Below are positions 1 to 8,101 of a stretch of 12,983 nt of DNA, in pieces (positions within the stretch are counted from its first letter, which is position 1; each line of letters starts with the position of its first letter). This DNA is from Phycisphaerales bacterium UBA1845. Its GTDB lineage: Bacteria > Planctomycetota > Phycisphaerae > UBA1845. Location of the stretch: positions 1-12,983 of the forward strand of contig DDIR01000039.1 of NCBI GenBank assembly GCA_002338715.1, read 5' to 3'. The notes beneath the pieces were generated by a model. The model saw nothing but the letters and a program-made list of their open reading frames with translations, was not told the origin of the DNA and did no database searches. A program made the translations under genes and the position numbers.

Positions 1-1482
1 GCGAAGCGCGGCTTGCTCGGCGTCCAGACCGGTCGGGCCAAATTCATGACGCCCGGTGCGCGATCGCTCCTGCGCATCTGCAGATGCGCCGCCGCCCGCC
101 CGCGCACTCGCGCGCGCGTTTTGACCGCGGACCTTCTGCTGGGCTGTCTTGAGCAACTTGACGATGTCATCCTGTGAAACCGCGAGCAATCCCGAAAGCT
201 GGTTGATCACCAACCCCCGCTGGATTGCGTCCAGTGTTCCATAGGATGCCATTTGGGAAACCAGAGAAATGAATGCTTCGATGGCCTGTCTCTGTCCCCC
301 GCCCCTCATTTCGGCGAACTGCTCACACGTTCGCCCCCATTTGAATCGTAGCGCATCCACCGAACTATTCAACAGGGAATCAACACCAGCCGCTCCATTC
401 GCCGTCAGATAGTCGCTTGGATCCTTGCCATCCGGCACGCTCGCGATGCGGACCGATAAATTGTAGCGCAGCGCTACGCCCAACGCCCGGTCAGCCGCCT
501 CCTCGCCCGCAGAGTCCGCATCGAACAGCAGCACGACCTCGTCGCACCACCGTCTTAATAATGAAATCTGCTGATCGGTCAGCGCCGTTCCCAGTGTTGC
601 GACCGCCCGATCCAAACCATACTGGTGACACGCAATGCAATCGGTGTACCCCTCGACAACGATCGCCTGCCGCTTGTCGCTCATGGGCATGCGGGCTTGG
701 TCGATTCCGTAGAGCATCGTCCCCTTGTCGTACAGCGGGGTGTGCGACGTGTTGAGGTACTTGGCCCGGTCACCGATCAGCGTCCTGCCGCCGAACCCGA
801 CGACGCGGTTCATCGTGTCGCGGATCGGGAACATCAGTCGGCCCCTGAACGTACCGTACAGACTCGCACCGCCATGAGCCGCCCCATATCGATCCGACAC
901 CCGAACGAGGTCACCGGCCTGCAGCGCCCGAATGTTGATCCCGGCTTTTCTGGCTTGCTCGGGCAACCAGCCGCCCGCTTCCGGAGCCCATCCGATCGCG
1001 AACTTTTCGACGATGTCGTTGGGAATGCCCCGCTCGACGAGATAGTCGCGGGCAACCTTTCCCAGTTGTTCGTCCGCAAGGGCGGTTTGAAACGCCCCCA
1101 TGGCCCACGCATTTGCCCGGGCGATGTCGCTGCGATCAATGCCGTTGGGATTGCTGTTTGATCCTCCGCTTCGGCTGCCCGACCGCCGGGCACGCTCCAG
1201 ATCGACGCCAGCCCGGTCGGCGAGAATGCGCATCGCCTCGACGAAGTTCACGACTTCTCGCTGCTGCACGAAGCTGAAAAGATCACCGCCAGCCCCGCAC
1301 CCGAAGCACTTAAAAATCTGCTTGCTCTGACTCACGCTGAAGGACGGGGTCTTTTCCTCGTGGAATGGGCACAATCCGACGAAGTCGCGTCCGGCGCGTC
1401 TGAGTGAGACGTGTTCAGACACAATCTCCACCAGATCAATCCGCTGGCGGATTTCTTCTTTGAGCGCGTCCCAATCTTTCAA
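1..1482 (-). CDS. dnaG: DNA primase DnaG, C-terminus cut by the window edge
   Basis: This protein synthesises the RNA primers for replication, working with the replicative helicase DnaB. The window holds 494 codons. The N-terminal CHC2 zinc finger is intact (C38, H41, C59, C62; spacing CX2HX17CX2C). The primase core follows, with an RGRLMFPI stretch near 214-221. The TOPRIM catalytic centre shows E277 in VVEGYTD and the D321/D323 pair in LLFDADSAG. A Gly/Ala/Ser/Arg-rich linker lies near 452-475, and the helicase-binding C-terminal domain should lie beyond base 1. I chose the TTG at 1482-1480 because a GAGGG ribosome-binding site sits 5 nt upstream and because it puts the zinc-finger Cys at 38, close to E. 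coli position 40. The frame is also open upstream to about 1746, so a longer form cannot be excluded. Identity is secure; the start is less certain. Confidence 0.96.
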   Translation of the reverse strand, partial: MKDWDALKEEIRQRIDLVEIVSEHVSLRRAGRDFVGLCPFHEEKTPSFSVSQSKQIFKCFGCGAGGDLFSFVQQREVVNFVEAMRILADRAGVDLERARRSGSRSGGSNSNPNGIDRSDIARANAWAMGAFQTALADEQLGKVARDYLVERGIPNDIVEKFAIGWAPEAGGWLPEQARKAGINIRALQAGDLVRVSDRYGAAHGGASLYGTFRGRLMFPIRDTMNRVVGFGGRTLIGDRAKYLNTSHTPLYDKGTMLYGIDQARMPMSDKRQAIVVEGYTDCIACHQYGLDRAVATLGTALTDQQISLLRRWCDEVVLLFDADSAGEEAADRALGVALRYNLSVRIASVPDGKDPSDYLTANGAAGVDSLLNSSVDALRFKWGRTCEQFAEMRGGGQRQAIEAFISLVSQMASYGTLDAIQRGLVINQLSGLLAVSQDDIVKLLKTAQQKVRGQNARASARAGGGASADAQERSRTGRHEFGPTGLDAEQAALR

Positions 1483-1487
1483 AGGGT

Positions 1488-1492
1488 CCCTC
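1488..1492 (-). promoter_or_regulatory. Ribosome-binding site for dnaG (GAGGG)
   Basis: On the minus strand GAGGG lies 5 nt before the TTG at 1482. It is the best Shine-Dalgarno match near the dnaG N-terminus and is the main reason for preferring the TTG over the in-frame ATGs at 1590 and 1638. Confidence 0.6.
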
Positions 1493-1797
1493 GAAGGAAA
1501 AAGGCTCGTTGTTGCGGCTCGGGCTTGTGAGCCCAAATTCAGTTCGTACGATTCTATCGATGACGGCTGGTAACGATCACTGGTAATCATCACCGGCTCT
1601 CGCCAGGCAGCCGACGCCTGAACGGAAATCACGCCCATATCAAAAGCGGGCCGGCGTTCGCACAACTCCCGACGGCCATCGTCCCGACACAGGCGTTCCC
1701 GATTCAAACGTCTCGGCAACCAACGACAGAAGTAAATATCAAGGGTTCAGATTCCAGATGGATCGACACCGAAAAAGGCGTCGATTTATGACCTATA

Positions 1798-1826
1798 CTT
1801 AAAGGTTCAGTGGTCCTTCCCTACAA
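1798..1826 (-). promoter_or_regulatory. Weak candidate sigma-70-type promoter for dnaG
   Basis: On the minus strand TTGTAG (1826-1821) is followed, after exactly 17 bp, by TTTAAG (1803-1798). The match to consensus is 3/6 and 4/6. The -35-like box lies inside the first copy of the 16-bp duplication, so the duplication supplies a second such box 16 bp further upstream. The leader to the TTG start would be about 310 nt. This rests only on the pattern. Confidence 0.22.
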
Positions 1827-1844
1827 CAGTCCTTCCCTACAACA
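1813..1844. repeat. Perfect 16-bp tandem duplication
   Basis: GTCCTTCCCTACAACA occurs twice head to tail with no mismatch and no spacer (1813-1828 and 1829-1844). On the minus strand the unit reads TGTTGTAGGGAAGGAC. It lies in the non-coding region upstream of dnaG. It may be a recent slippage duplication or a doubled binding site; the sequence alone does not decide. Confidence 0.9.
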
Positions 1845-2282
1845 TATGCCCAACTTCGAGAATACTGCCCCAGCTCGACTCCAATGACCGGAAGCTCGAC
1901 CGTCAAGACTGCTGCCAATCATGCCGCCCGGCATCAGCATCGCTCCACACGCCTTCACACCCCATTTATGCAGCCGCCAAAAGGCAAAATCAGCCGCACC
2001 ACCACGCAGGGCGACACGCAGGCCGGGCCCGGAGCCTCACGGGAATCTCGAAATTGGGCAAAGCAATGTAGTGTAACACGTTATCGCGATTTGGTCAAAA
2101 AAAGGACCGTAAAAAAGTGCAATTTTCATGCTGAAAACAGCCTATTTGCCCCCAGCAACTCCGTCGCGCCCATCACCCCGACCAATCACAAATGCCCCCG
2201 TTAGCGCGATTCCGTATATTGAGCACAGTCTATCCTCACCGGACCGCTGGACCACCCCACCCCCCTTACATACGATGCGGCG

Positions 2283-5267
2283 ATGGTAGGCCACGAACAC
2301 GAGTCGCTGAAACAATTCGCCGAATGGGTCGCAGCCAACATCACCGGCGACGAAAAATCCCAAGCGCAGATATACTTGGATCGCCTCTTCATCGCCCTTG
2401 GCCACAAGGGATGCCTCGATATTGGCGGCTCACCTGAATTCCGGGTCAAGAAGCCCAAGGAATCCGGAGGCGGCACGGCGTTTGCGGACTACGTTTGGAA
2501 GCCACACGTCCTCATCGAGATGAAGAAACGGGGAGCGGACCTGGGAAAGCACTACCGACAGGCGTTCGACTATTGGACAGAACTGGTGCCGGGAAGACCC
2601 CGCTACACGATCCTCTGTAATTTCGATGAGTTCTGGGTTTACGACTTTGAAACCCAAATGGACACTCCAGTCGACCGACTTAAGGTCACCGACCTCCCAA
2701 ATCGTTGGGGACCTCTCGCATTCCTCTTCCCTTCACATGATCGGCCCGTTTTTGGCAACGATCAGGAGCAAGTCACCCGCGATGCGGCGGATAAACTCGC
2801 CCGCTGCTTCAACAAATTGCTGAATCGAGGAGTGCCGCGCGAAAAAGCGCAAAGGTTTGTTCTGCAAATGCTCGTCGCGCTGTTCGCTGAAGACATTGAT
2901 CTGCTGCCCCGATACTTCGTCGCACGCCTGCTCGACGACTGCAAAGCCCCAGCAGACAGTTTTGATTTGCTGGGCGGACTTTTTGAAGCCATGAATACCC
3001 CCGGTGGCATCACTGGCGGGCGATTCAAAGGTGTCGATTATTTCAACGGCGGTCTGTTTGCAGAACCCGCGCAAATCGAACTTTACGACGACGAACTCAA
3101 CCAGCTTCGCGCGGCCGCAAAGGAAGATTGGTCACTCGTACGCCCCGAAATCTTTGGAACCTTGTTTGAGCATTCACTCGAAGAAGAAGAGCGCCACGCA
3201 TACGGCGGGCACTTCACGACTGCCGTGGACATCATGAAGATCGTCAAGCCGACGATCACCGATCCATGGCACGACTTGATCGAGAATGCATCGACGCTGA
3301 AGCAACTTGAGCAAGTGCGCCAGCGAATGCTCAACTATCGGGTCTTGGACCCTGCGTGCGGATCGGGCAACTTCCTATACATGGCCTATCGCGAACTCAA
3401 GCGACTCGAACTCCAACTACACGCCCGGATCAGCAGCAAGAAACGCTCGGCGACCGAGAAAGGTCAACAACAGATCGGCCACGTCTCGGCCGCCCAGTTT
3501 TTCGGAATGGACATCAATCCGTTCGCTGTCGAAATTGCCAAGGTCACGATGATGATCGCCCGCAAGCTTGCAATTGACGAATTGCACACGCTTGAATCCG
3601 CCCTGCCGCTCGACAACCTCGATGACAACTTTATCGCCGGCGATGCACTGATTACGCCGATCGGCGAAGGGGGCGACACCCTTCCCACAATGTTGTTTGC
3701 GGAAATGCAAGCCAATCCTTTCGCAAGCGGTCACGTCATTCCCACGAGATGGCCCGATGCCGACGTGATCATTGGCAACCCACCGTTCCTCGGTGCGAAA
3801 CGTCTCAAGCCCGAGCGCGGCACCGATTACGTGAATGCTGTACGCAGGACTTACGCGTCCGTCCCCGGAATGGCCGACTACTGCGTGTATTGGTTTCGCC
3901 TCGCCCACGACCATTTGCCAGAGTGCACGGCTGACGACCCTGTCGCAGGTCGTGCGGGGCTCGTTGGTACGCAGAACATTCGAAATAACAAGTCGCGCGA
4001 GGGCGGGCTCGACCATATCGTCAAGACCGGAACCATCATCGAGGCCGTCGACAATCAGCCGTGGTCCGGCGATGCCAACGTGCATGTCTCAATTGCCAAC
4101 TGGGTCAAGACGCAAGATCCGGAACTCGTCCCAAAGAAACGTAGACTCTGGTTCAAGGTCGACGCACCAAAGGAACGCGAGAAAACGCGACGCGCATCAT
4201 CAAAACCGGCACACAAGGAATACGAACTCTCATTTCGGGATTGCGAGCATATCAATTCAGCCCTCTCGCATATGACCGACGTCAGCGGAGCCCGTTCGCT
4301 CGCGAAGTGCGCCGAATTGGTTTGCTGTCAAGGCATCACACCAGGGCATCAAGGGTTCGTGCTTTCCGAAGACGAAGCGAGCGAAATTGCTACGAGAGAC
4401 GAGGCCTCTACTAACGTTCTCTATCCATACCTCATTGGACGCGAACTGGTTTCGGGCAATGGTGCGCCAATGAGATTCCTTATTGACTTCGGCGATTCAG
4501 ATGTCCTCGCCGCACAAAGTCACGAGAGAGCGTTTGAGAGAATTAAGAGAACAGTTCTACCAGACCTAAAGGCCAAGGCTGACAATGAGCACAACGGAGA
4601 AGGACCACGAACCGAGCACTTAAAACACTGGTGGCTGCACTGGCGTTCGCGCCGGGAAATCATCAACAGAGTCTCACAATTCAGGCGATACATTGTCTGT
4701 TCTAGAGTTACCAAACGCCCGATATTCGTATTTGCCGACAGTATGATTCGCCCCGGTGACGCAGTGCAAGCATTCGCCTTTGACGACGATTATAGCTTTG
4801 GAATTCTACAATCTAATACCCACTGGCAGTAGTTTGTTGCCAAGTGTTCCAAGCTCAAATCGGACTTTAGATATACACCTGAATCGGTATTCGACACTTT
4901 CCCATGGCCTCAATCTGGCAAGAAAATGCAAATCGACAGGGTCGCCGAGGCAGGACGCGAGGTTCGGGCGATTCGGACCAATGCGATTGCAAAGATTCGC
5001 GGCGGCCTTCGCGCCGTTTACCGCATGCTCGAACTCCCTGGAAAAAACCCCCTCAAAGAAGCACACGCAGCGCTTGATGAAGCGGTCTTGAAGGCGTATG
5101 GGTTTTCGCAACAAAAGGACTTGCTCAAGCAGTTGCTCGATCTAAACCTCGACGTCGCCGATCGCATCGAACGCGGAAAGCCGGTCACCGGTCCGGGTGT
5201 TCCACCGGTTTATGGTGACCCCGCCCCGCTGATTACAGTCGATTGCATCGAACCCCCGACCATATAG
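2283..5267 (+). pseudogene. MmeI-type single-chain restriction-modification enzyme, interrupted by in-frame TAG
   Basis: Enzymes of this type cut DNA and methylate one strand of their site with a single polypeptide. The N-terminal nuclease shows D69-X9-E79-M-K81, the same PD-(D/E)XK layout as MmeI. A helical linker follows. The gamma-class adenine methyltransferase has GGHFTT (308-313), the SAM-binding motif DPACGSGNF (356-364) and catalytic NPPF (499-502). A target-recognition region begins near 680. TAG at 4830-4832 replaces codon 850, just after THWQ. The same frame then continues for 144 codons, with KSDFRYTPESVFDTFPWP just past the stop, the usual end of the recognition domain. With Trp at 850 the protein would be 994 aa, a normal length. 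The 849-aa product lacks that end and the C-terminal helices. ATG 4926 could start a 113-aa fragment, without a clear RBS. The start at 2283 also lacks a Shine-Dalgarno site. No separate methylase or nuclease gene is nearby. Confidence 0.88.
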
Positions 5268-5273
5268 CGTCCC

Positions 5274-5297
5274 GACCGGCCCTGTTACTGGCCGGTC
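5274..5297. terminator. Hairpin between convergent genes, likely bidirectional terminator
   Basis: GACCGGCC (5274-5281) and GGCCGGTC (5290-5297) form a perfect 8-bp stem around an 8-nt loop. The stem starts 7 bp after the TAG of the plus-strand R-M gene. The loop contains the TAA stop (5287-5285) of the convergent minus-strand gene. No T-tract follows on either strand, so it is not a textbook intrinsic terminator, but its position between converging genes fits that role. Confidence 0.5.
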
Positions 5298-6730
5298 ATT
5301 GCCTGGATCGAGGCGGCCGTCTCGGTGGATGACTGCGTGTATCCGAGGAAGTTGAGGAATTCCTTCTGGCTTAAGCGCGGGACGGCCAGCACATCCACCT
5401 TGGCGAGTTGAGCCTCGTACGCTGCGTAGGCTTTTGCCGCGGCTTGGTACTTGGGATCGTCTTCCGGGTCCACATCCTGCGAGCGACGCGGGCGCTCGGG
5501 CGGGCCGCCCAGCACCACGAAGTCAACCTTCGCCGACAGTTCTGACAAGGTCGAACCGCCCCACTGCTCGATGAGCGACTTGATGTCGCGCTGGCCATTG
5601 GGGTCGTCCCGTCCGTCGCCGTTGATATCGAACTCGCCCATGACGAAGAACTTGAGCGACTGATGACGGTCGTAGATCGGGTTGGCGATGATGTCTTCGG
5701 TCAGAATCATCTGGTCACGCATGAGTGACACGATCTTGCACTCGGAACTTTGCTGGTGGATCGCAACCACTTCGATGCGGGCTTTGGGGCGACCGTCTTC
5801 GGGAATACCCGTGAGGGCGTCGTACACCGCAAACTCCAGACCAAGGGTCAGATGATCGTCACGACCGAGATCGATATAGACGATTGGATCGCCGGGTGAC
5901 GCCTTGAGGATGCGGCCATCTCCCATGCGCGCGGTGGCTTGGGGAATGGGCGTGATCTGCGATTGCCCGAGTTTGGCCTGCAGTTCCTGATGCCGCGCCA
6001 GCAGTTCGTCGTAGGCGGCTTGGCATTCGCGGGTTTCACTGCGCTGCTTTTGGATATCGCTGGAGCACTGGTCTTTGATCTTTTCGATTTGCGCGTCAAA
6101 CGCATCGATCTCCTCGTCGCGTTCGGTGCGGTATTCGTCGCGTTCTTCGGAGTTCTTGACGACGTTGCCTTCGAGTTTGCCCGCAGCCTCTTCGAAGTCG
6201 CTCTTACGCCGTTCCTCTGCGCCGCGCAGTTCTGCAAGGTCGGTGGTCAATTGGGCGATGCCTTTTTCGGCTTGGTCGCGTGCTTCTGATTCCGCGCGAA
6301 ACAGATTGTGCATCGCGTCGAGCGCGGCGAACAACGTCACGCCTTCAAAATCAGATTTGGATTCGATTTGTGAGTCGGCTTTGTATTTGTCGAGACGCGA
6401 GTTGAGTTCGGCGCGAAGTGTCGCAACGTTGTCGGCCCGATTGCCGCTGATCAACTCAGCCGTATCACCGCGCGCGGCTTCGATCAGATCAACCATCGTC
6501 TTACCGGCATTGGGGCTGGCTTCTGAGAACTGCGGCAGTGTGCGACCGTCGCTGGAAATAACTTTGGCAAGTGCCGATTTCGCGGTATCGAGTTCGGAGT
6601 CTTTGTCTTCCTGATCAAGATAGATGATCACGAGGAACACCGTGGACGTCAGCCACAAAGCAACGAAGACGATGAGCCATACGTGGATTGCGGTCACTCC
6701 ACCTTGCTGAGGTGCTCGGGCAACGGCCAT
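5285..6730 (-). CDS. Membrane-anchored coiled-coil protein with BRCT-like C-terminal domain, function unknown
   Basis: This 481-aa protein has a short N-terminus, one transmembrane helix (about 15-37) and a long charged helical region with coiled-coil character (about 144-256, rich in Glu, Arg, Lys and Ala). A beta-rich segment follows (about 274-356, around IVYIDLG, LGLEFAVYD and CKIVS). The last part (about 359-464) resembles a BRCT fold: KFFVMGEF, then IKSLIEQWGG, VDFVVLGG, KVDVLAV and KEFLNFLGY. A DINGDGRDD loop (368-376), like the first half of an EF-hand or dockerin loop, is inserted in that domain. Residues after the helix are acidic, so the positive-inside rule would put the bulk outside the cytoplasm, an odd place for a BRCT domain. 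I chose ATG 6730 over the adjacent TTG 6733 because GGAG (6742-6739) lies 8 nt upstream. Fold assignments are by eye; function is unknown. Confidence 0.85.
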   Translation of the reverse strand: MAVARAPQQGGVTAIHVWLIVFVALWLTSTVFLVIIYLDQEDKDSELDTAKSALAKVISSDGRTLPQFSEASPNAGKTMVDLIEAARGDTAELISGNRADNVATLRAELNSRLDKYKADSQIESKSDFEGVTLFAALDAMHNLFRAESEARDQAEKGIAQLTTDLAELRGAEERRKSDFEEAAGKLEGNVVKNSEERDEYRTERDEEIDAFDAQIEKIKDQCSSDIQKQRSETRECQAAYDELLARHQELQAKLGQSQITPIPQATARMGDGRILKASPGDPIVYIDLGRDDHLTLGLEFAVYDALTGIPEDGRPKARIEVVAIHQQSSECKIVSLMRDQMILTEDIIANPIYDRHQSLKFFVMGEFDINGDGRDDPNGQRDIKSLIEQWGGSTLSELSAKVDFVVLGGPPERPRRSQDVDPEDDPKYQAAAKAYAAYEAQLAKVDVLAVPRLSQKEFLNFLGYTQSSTETAASIQAMTGQ

Positions 6731-6850
6731 CAATTAAACTCCGTCTATTCGGGTCTCGAGTTGCTTGGTGATTCAAGGCGACGTTCGCGAAGCGGTGAAC
6801 CCCCACAAGAGGAATCCACGCCAGACGCACTTCGCAACGGCCAAAGCTTT

Positions 6851-6879
6851 ATTTTGAAAGGCGTTGCGCACTCTGTCAA
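6851..6879 (-). promoter_or_regulatory. Probable sigma-70-type promoter of the coiled-coil protein gene
   Basis: On the minus strand a perfect TTGACA (6879-6874) is followed after 17 bp by CAAAAT (6856-6851, 4 of 6 to consensus). The predicted start near 6844 gives a leader of roughly 114 nt before ATG 6730. The position in a 277-bp gap behind the amidohydrolase gene suggests separate transcription of the coiled-coil gene. Confidence 0.5.
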
Positions 6880-7007
6880 CACGCAAACACTTCGAGGAAA
6901 GCGTCAAAAAAGATGCGAAAACTCCAAAGCGCACAGGGTATTGCGGGCAGCCGAGGCAGACCGGGTCATTGCGGCCACACGTTGCGGATGAGCGCTTACA
7001 CTATATT

Positions 7008-7931
7008 TCAAGCGTTTGCGCCGTCTTCGGCAGTGATTTCGCTCGGGGTTGTCGATCGGGGTGCTTCGTGGCGAATGCCCAATCGAGAGATCGCATCGCA
7101 TTCGACGATGCCCCGCAAGGCCTCGCGCGGAATGCGCGGAAAATTGGTGCCCGCGCAGAGGTGGTTTAATCCGTAAAGTGTCTCGATACTCTCGGTGGCC
7201 GAGTTGAACGGGAAACCGCTGGCGAACAGCAGCTTGTCCATCACACCATACTGATAAGCCGACAACAACGCCTGGTACGCCTCCCACGGCTGATGCAGCA
7301 ACCAGCTGATGTCCGAGTACACGTTTGAATGCTTGCCGAGCAGCACCAACGCCTCGCTGATCCACGGATAACCGAGGTGGGCGATGATGATCTTCAACTT
7401 CGGATACTCGCGGGCAACCGCATCGAGAAGGACCGGCTGAGCGTATTCCAACTTGCATTCGCTGGAAATCTGAATGCCCTGATGAAACATCACCGGAAGC
7501 CCGAGCGATTCGGCGTGCTCGTACACAGCCTCCATGTTGCTGCTGCTGGGGTGAAGGTCCTGGGCAGCCGGCGATATCGCAATGCCCTTCATGCCCAGTT
7601 CGCAGGTGGCGCGATCGATTTCCTCAAGCGCTGCAGCGCGATTGGTCGGATCGATGCCCGCAAAGCCAATCAATCGCTCCGGATGTGTCTTGACGTAATC
7701 CGCGACCGTGTCGTTTGAGATGTCCGCGCCGAGATATTCACTCTTGAAACCGACGACAATCGTCGCGTCTGCCGCTTTCGATGCTGCGAAGTGTCGCGTG
7801 ACATTTGCGCGCGGTTCCTGATCACCAACGCCTCGACCGGATGGAACCCGTGAATGACGACGCAGCGCCTCAACCACTCGGCCCAGTTGTCCCGGCGACT
7901 CCCAAATGTGCGTATAGCAATCAACGATCAT
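7008..7931 (-). CDS. Amidohydrolase-2 (ACMSD-like) family protein with altered metal ligands
   Basis: This 307-aa protein has the layout of the TIM-barrel amidohydrolase-2 family, which contains metal-dependent hydrolases and decarboxylases. Landmarks are VDCYTHIWE (3-11) on the first strand, ERLIGFAGIDP (85-95), GMKGIAISP (113-121), PVMFHQG with H150, IIIAHLGYPW with H185, and DKLLFASGFPF (232-242) on the last strand. The family normally has HxH on strand 1 and Asp in a SDxPF-like motif at the end. Here the first His is Tyr6 and the final Asp is Gly239. Only H8, H150 and H185 remain as ligands, so the protein may bind metal differently or may not be an enzyme. ATG 7931 gives the usual first strand at the very N-terminus; a GAGG lies 11 nt upstream, rather far. 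Substrate unknown. No evident operon partner. Confidence 0.85.
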   Translation of the reverse strand: MIVDCYTHIWESPGQLGRVVEALRRHSRVPSGRGVGDQEPRANVTRHFAASKAADATIVVGFKSEYLGADISNDTVADYVKTHPERLIGFAGIDPTNRAAALEEIDRATCELGMKGIAISPAAQDLHPSSSNMEAVYEHAESLGLPVMFHQGIQISSECKLEYAQPVLLDAVAREYPKLKIIIAHLGYPWISEALVLLGKHSNVYSDISWLLHQPWEAYQALLSAYQYGVMDKLLFASGFPFNSATESIETLYGLNHLCAGTNFPRIPREALRGIVECDAISRLGIRHEAPRSTTPSEITAEDGANA

Positions 7932-8101
7932 CGACGTATATACCTCGATTTATAGATGCCAGGCGGTGCGAGTTGTTTGCGCCTAAACTGTTTTGAAGCA
8001 ACGACCTAGACACCGCGCCTGCCGGTCGCATGGCAGAATCCTAGCAGAATCTCACAGGCCATGCACGCAATCTTTCGATCAACGCACGATGCCCTGCTCC
8101 T

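Larger units (their letters stand above)
1483..2282. other. Intergenic region between dnaG and the R-M gene, no convincing gene
   Basis: About 800 bp separate the divergent dnaG and R-M genes. The first 264 bp (1483-1746) are open on the minus strand in the dnaG frame. A 16-bp tandem duplication sits at 1813-1844. Small inverted repeats occur at 1921-1934 (ATGCCG-CC-CGGCAT) and 2023-2032 (the palindrome CCGGGCCCGG). An A-rich patch with GGTC-A7-GGACC lies near 2093-2109. A plus-strand frame at 1884-2204 (106 codons) has no ribosome-binding site and no recognisable protein features, so I do not call it. The region must hold the promoters of both flanking genes, but only a weak candidate for dnaG could be picked out. 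Confidence 0.6.

Noticed and set aside
625..1161. Plus-strand open frame of 178 codons
   Set aside because: Antisense to dnaG, which carries the zinc-finger and TOPRIM motifs in the opposite direction.
1741..1757. GGGTTCAGATTCC resembling a tRNA T-loop
   Set aside because: The flanking bases do not pair as a T-stem and no acceptor or anticodon arm can be folded around it.
1921..1934. ATGCCG-CC-CGGCAT inverted repeat as a terminator
   Set aside because: Only six pairs with a two-base gap, no T-run, and no gene ends nearby.
1884..2204. Plus-strand open frame of 106 codons in the intergenic region
   Set aside because: No ribosome-binding site, rich in His, Arg, Thr and Ser with no domain or signal peptide; typical chance frame in GC-rich DNA.
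3417..4085. Minus-strand open frame of 222 codons
   Set aside because: Lies antisense inside the methyltransferase domain of the R-M gene, whose motifs are clear on the plus strand.
4830..4832. TAG as a pyrrolysine or otherwise recoded codon
   Set aside because: The family has Trp here by recall, one base change explains TAG, and no recoding signal or pyrrolysine gene is visible; a nonsense change or sequencing error is simpler.
6989..7016. GCGCTT / AAGCGT inverted repeat at the end of the amidohydrolase gene
   Set aside because: Five to six pairs with a wobble across a 12-nt loop and no T-run; too weak to call a terminator.
8034..8052. GCAGAATC repeated twice in the gap after the secreted-protein gene
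   Set aside because: Eight-base repeat only, with no further copies; no sign of a CRISPR or mobile-element end.
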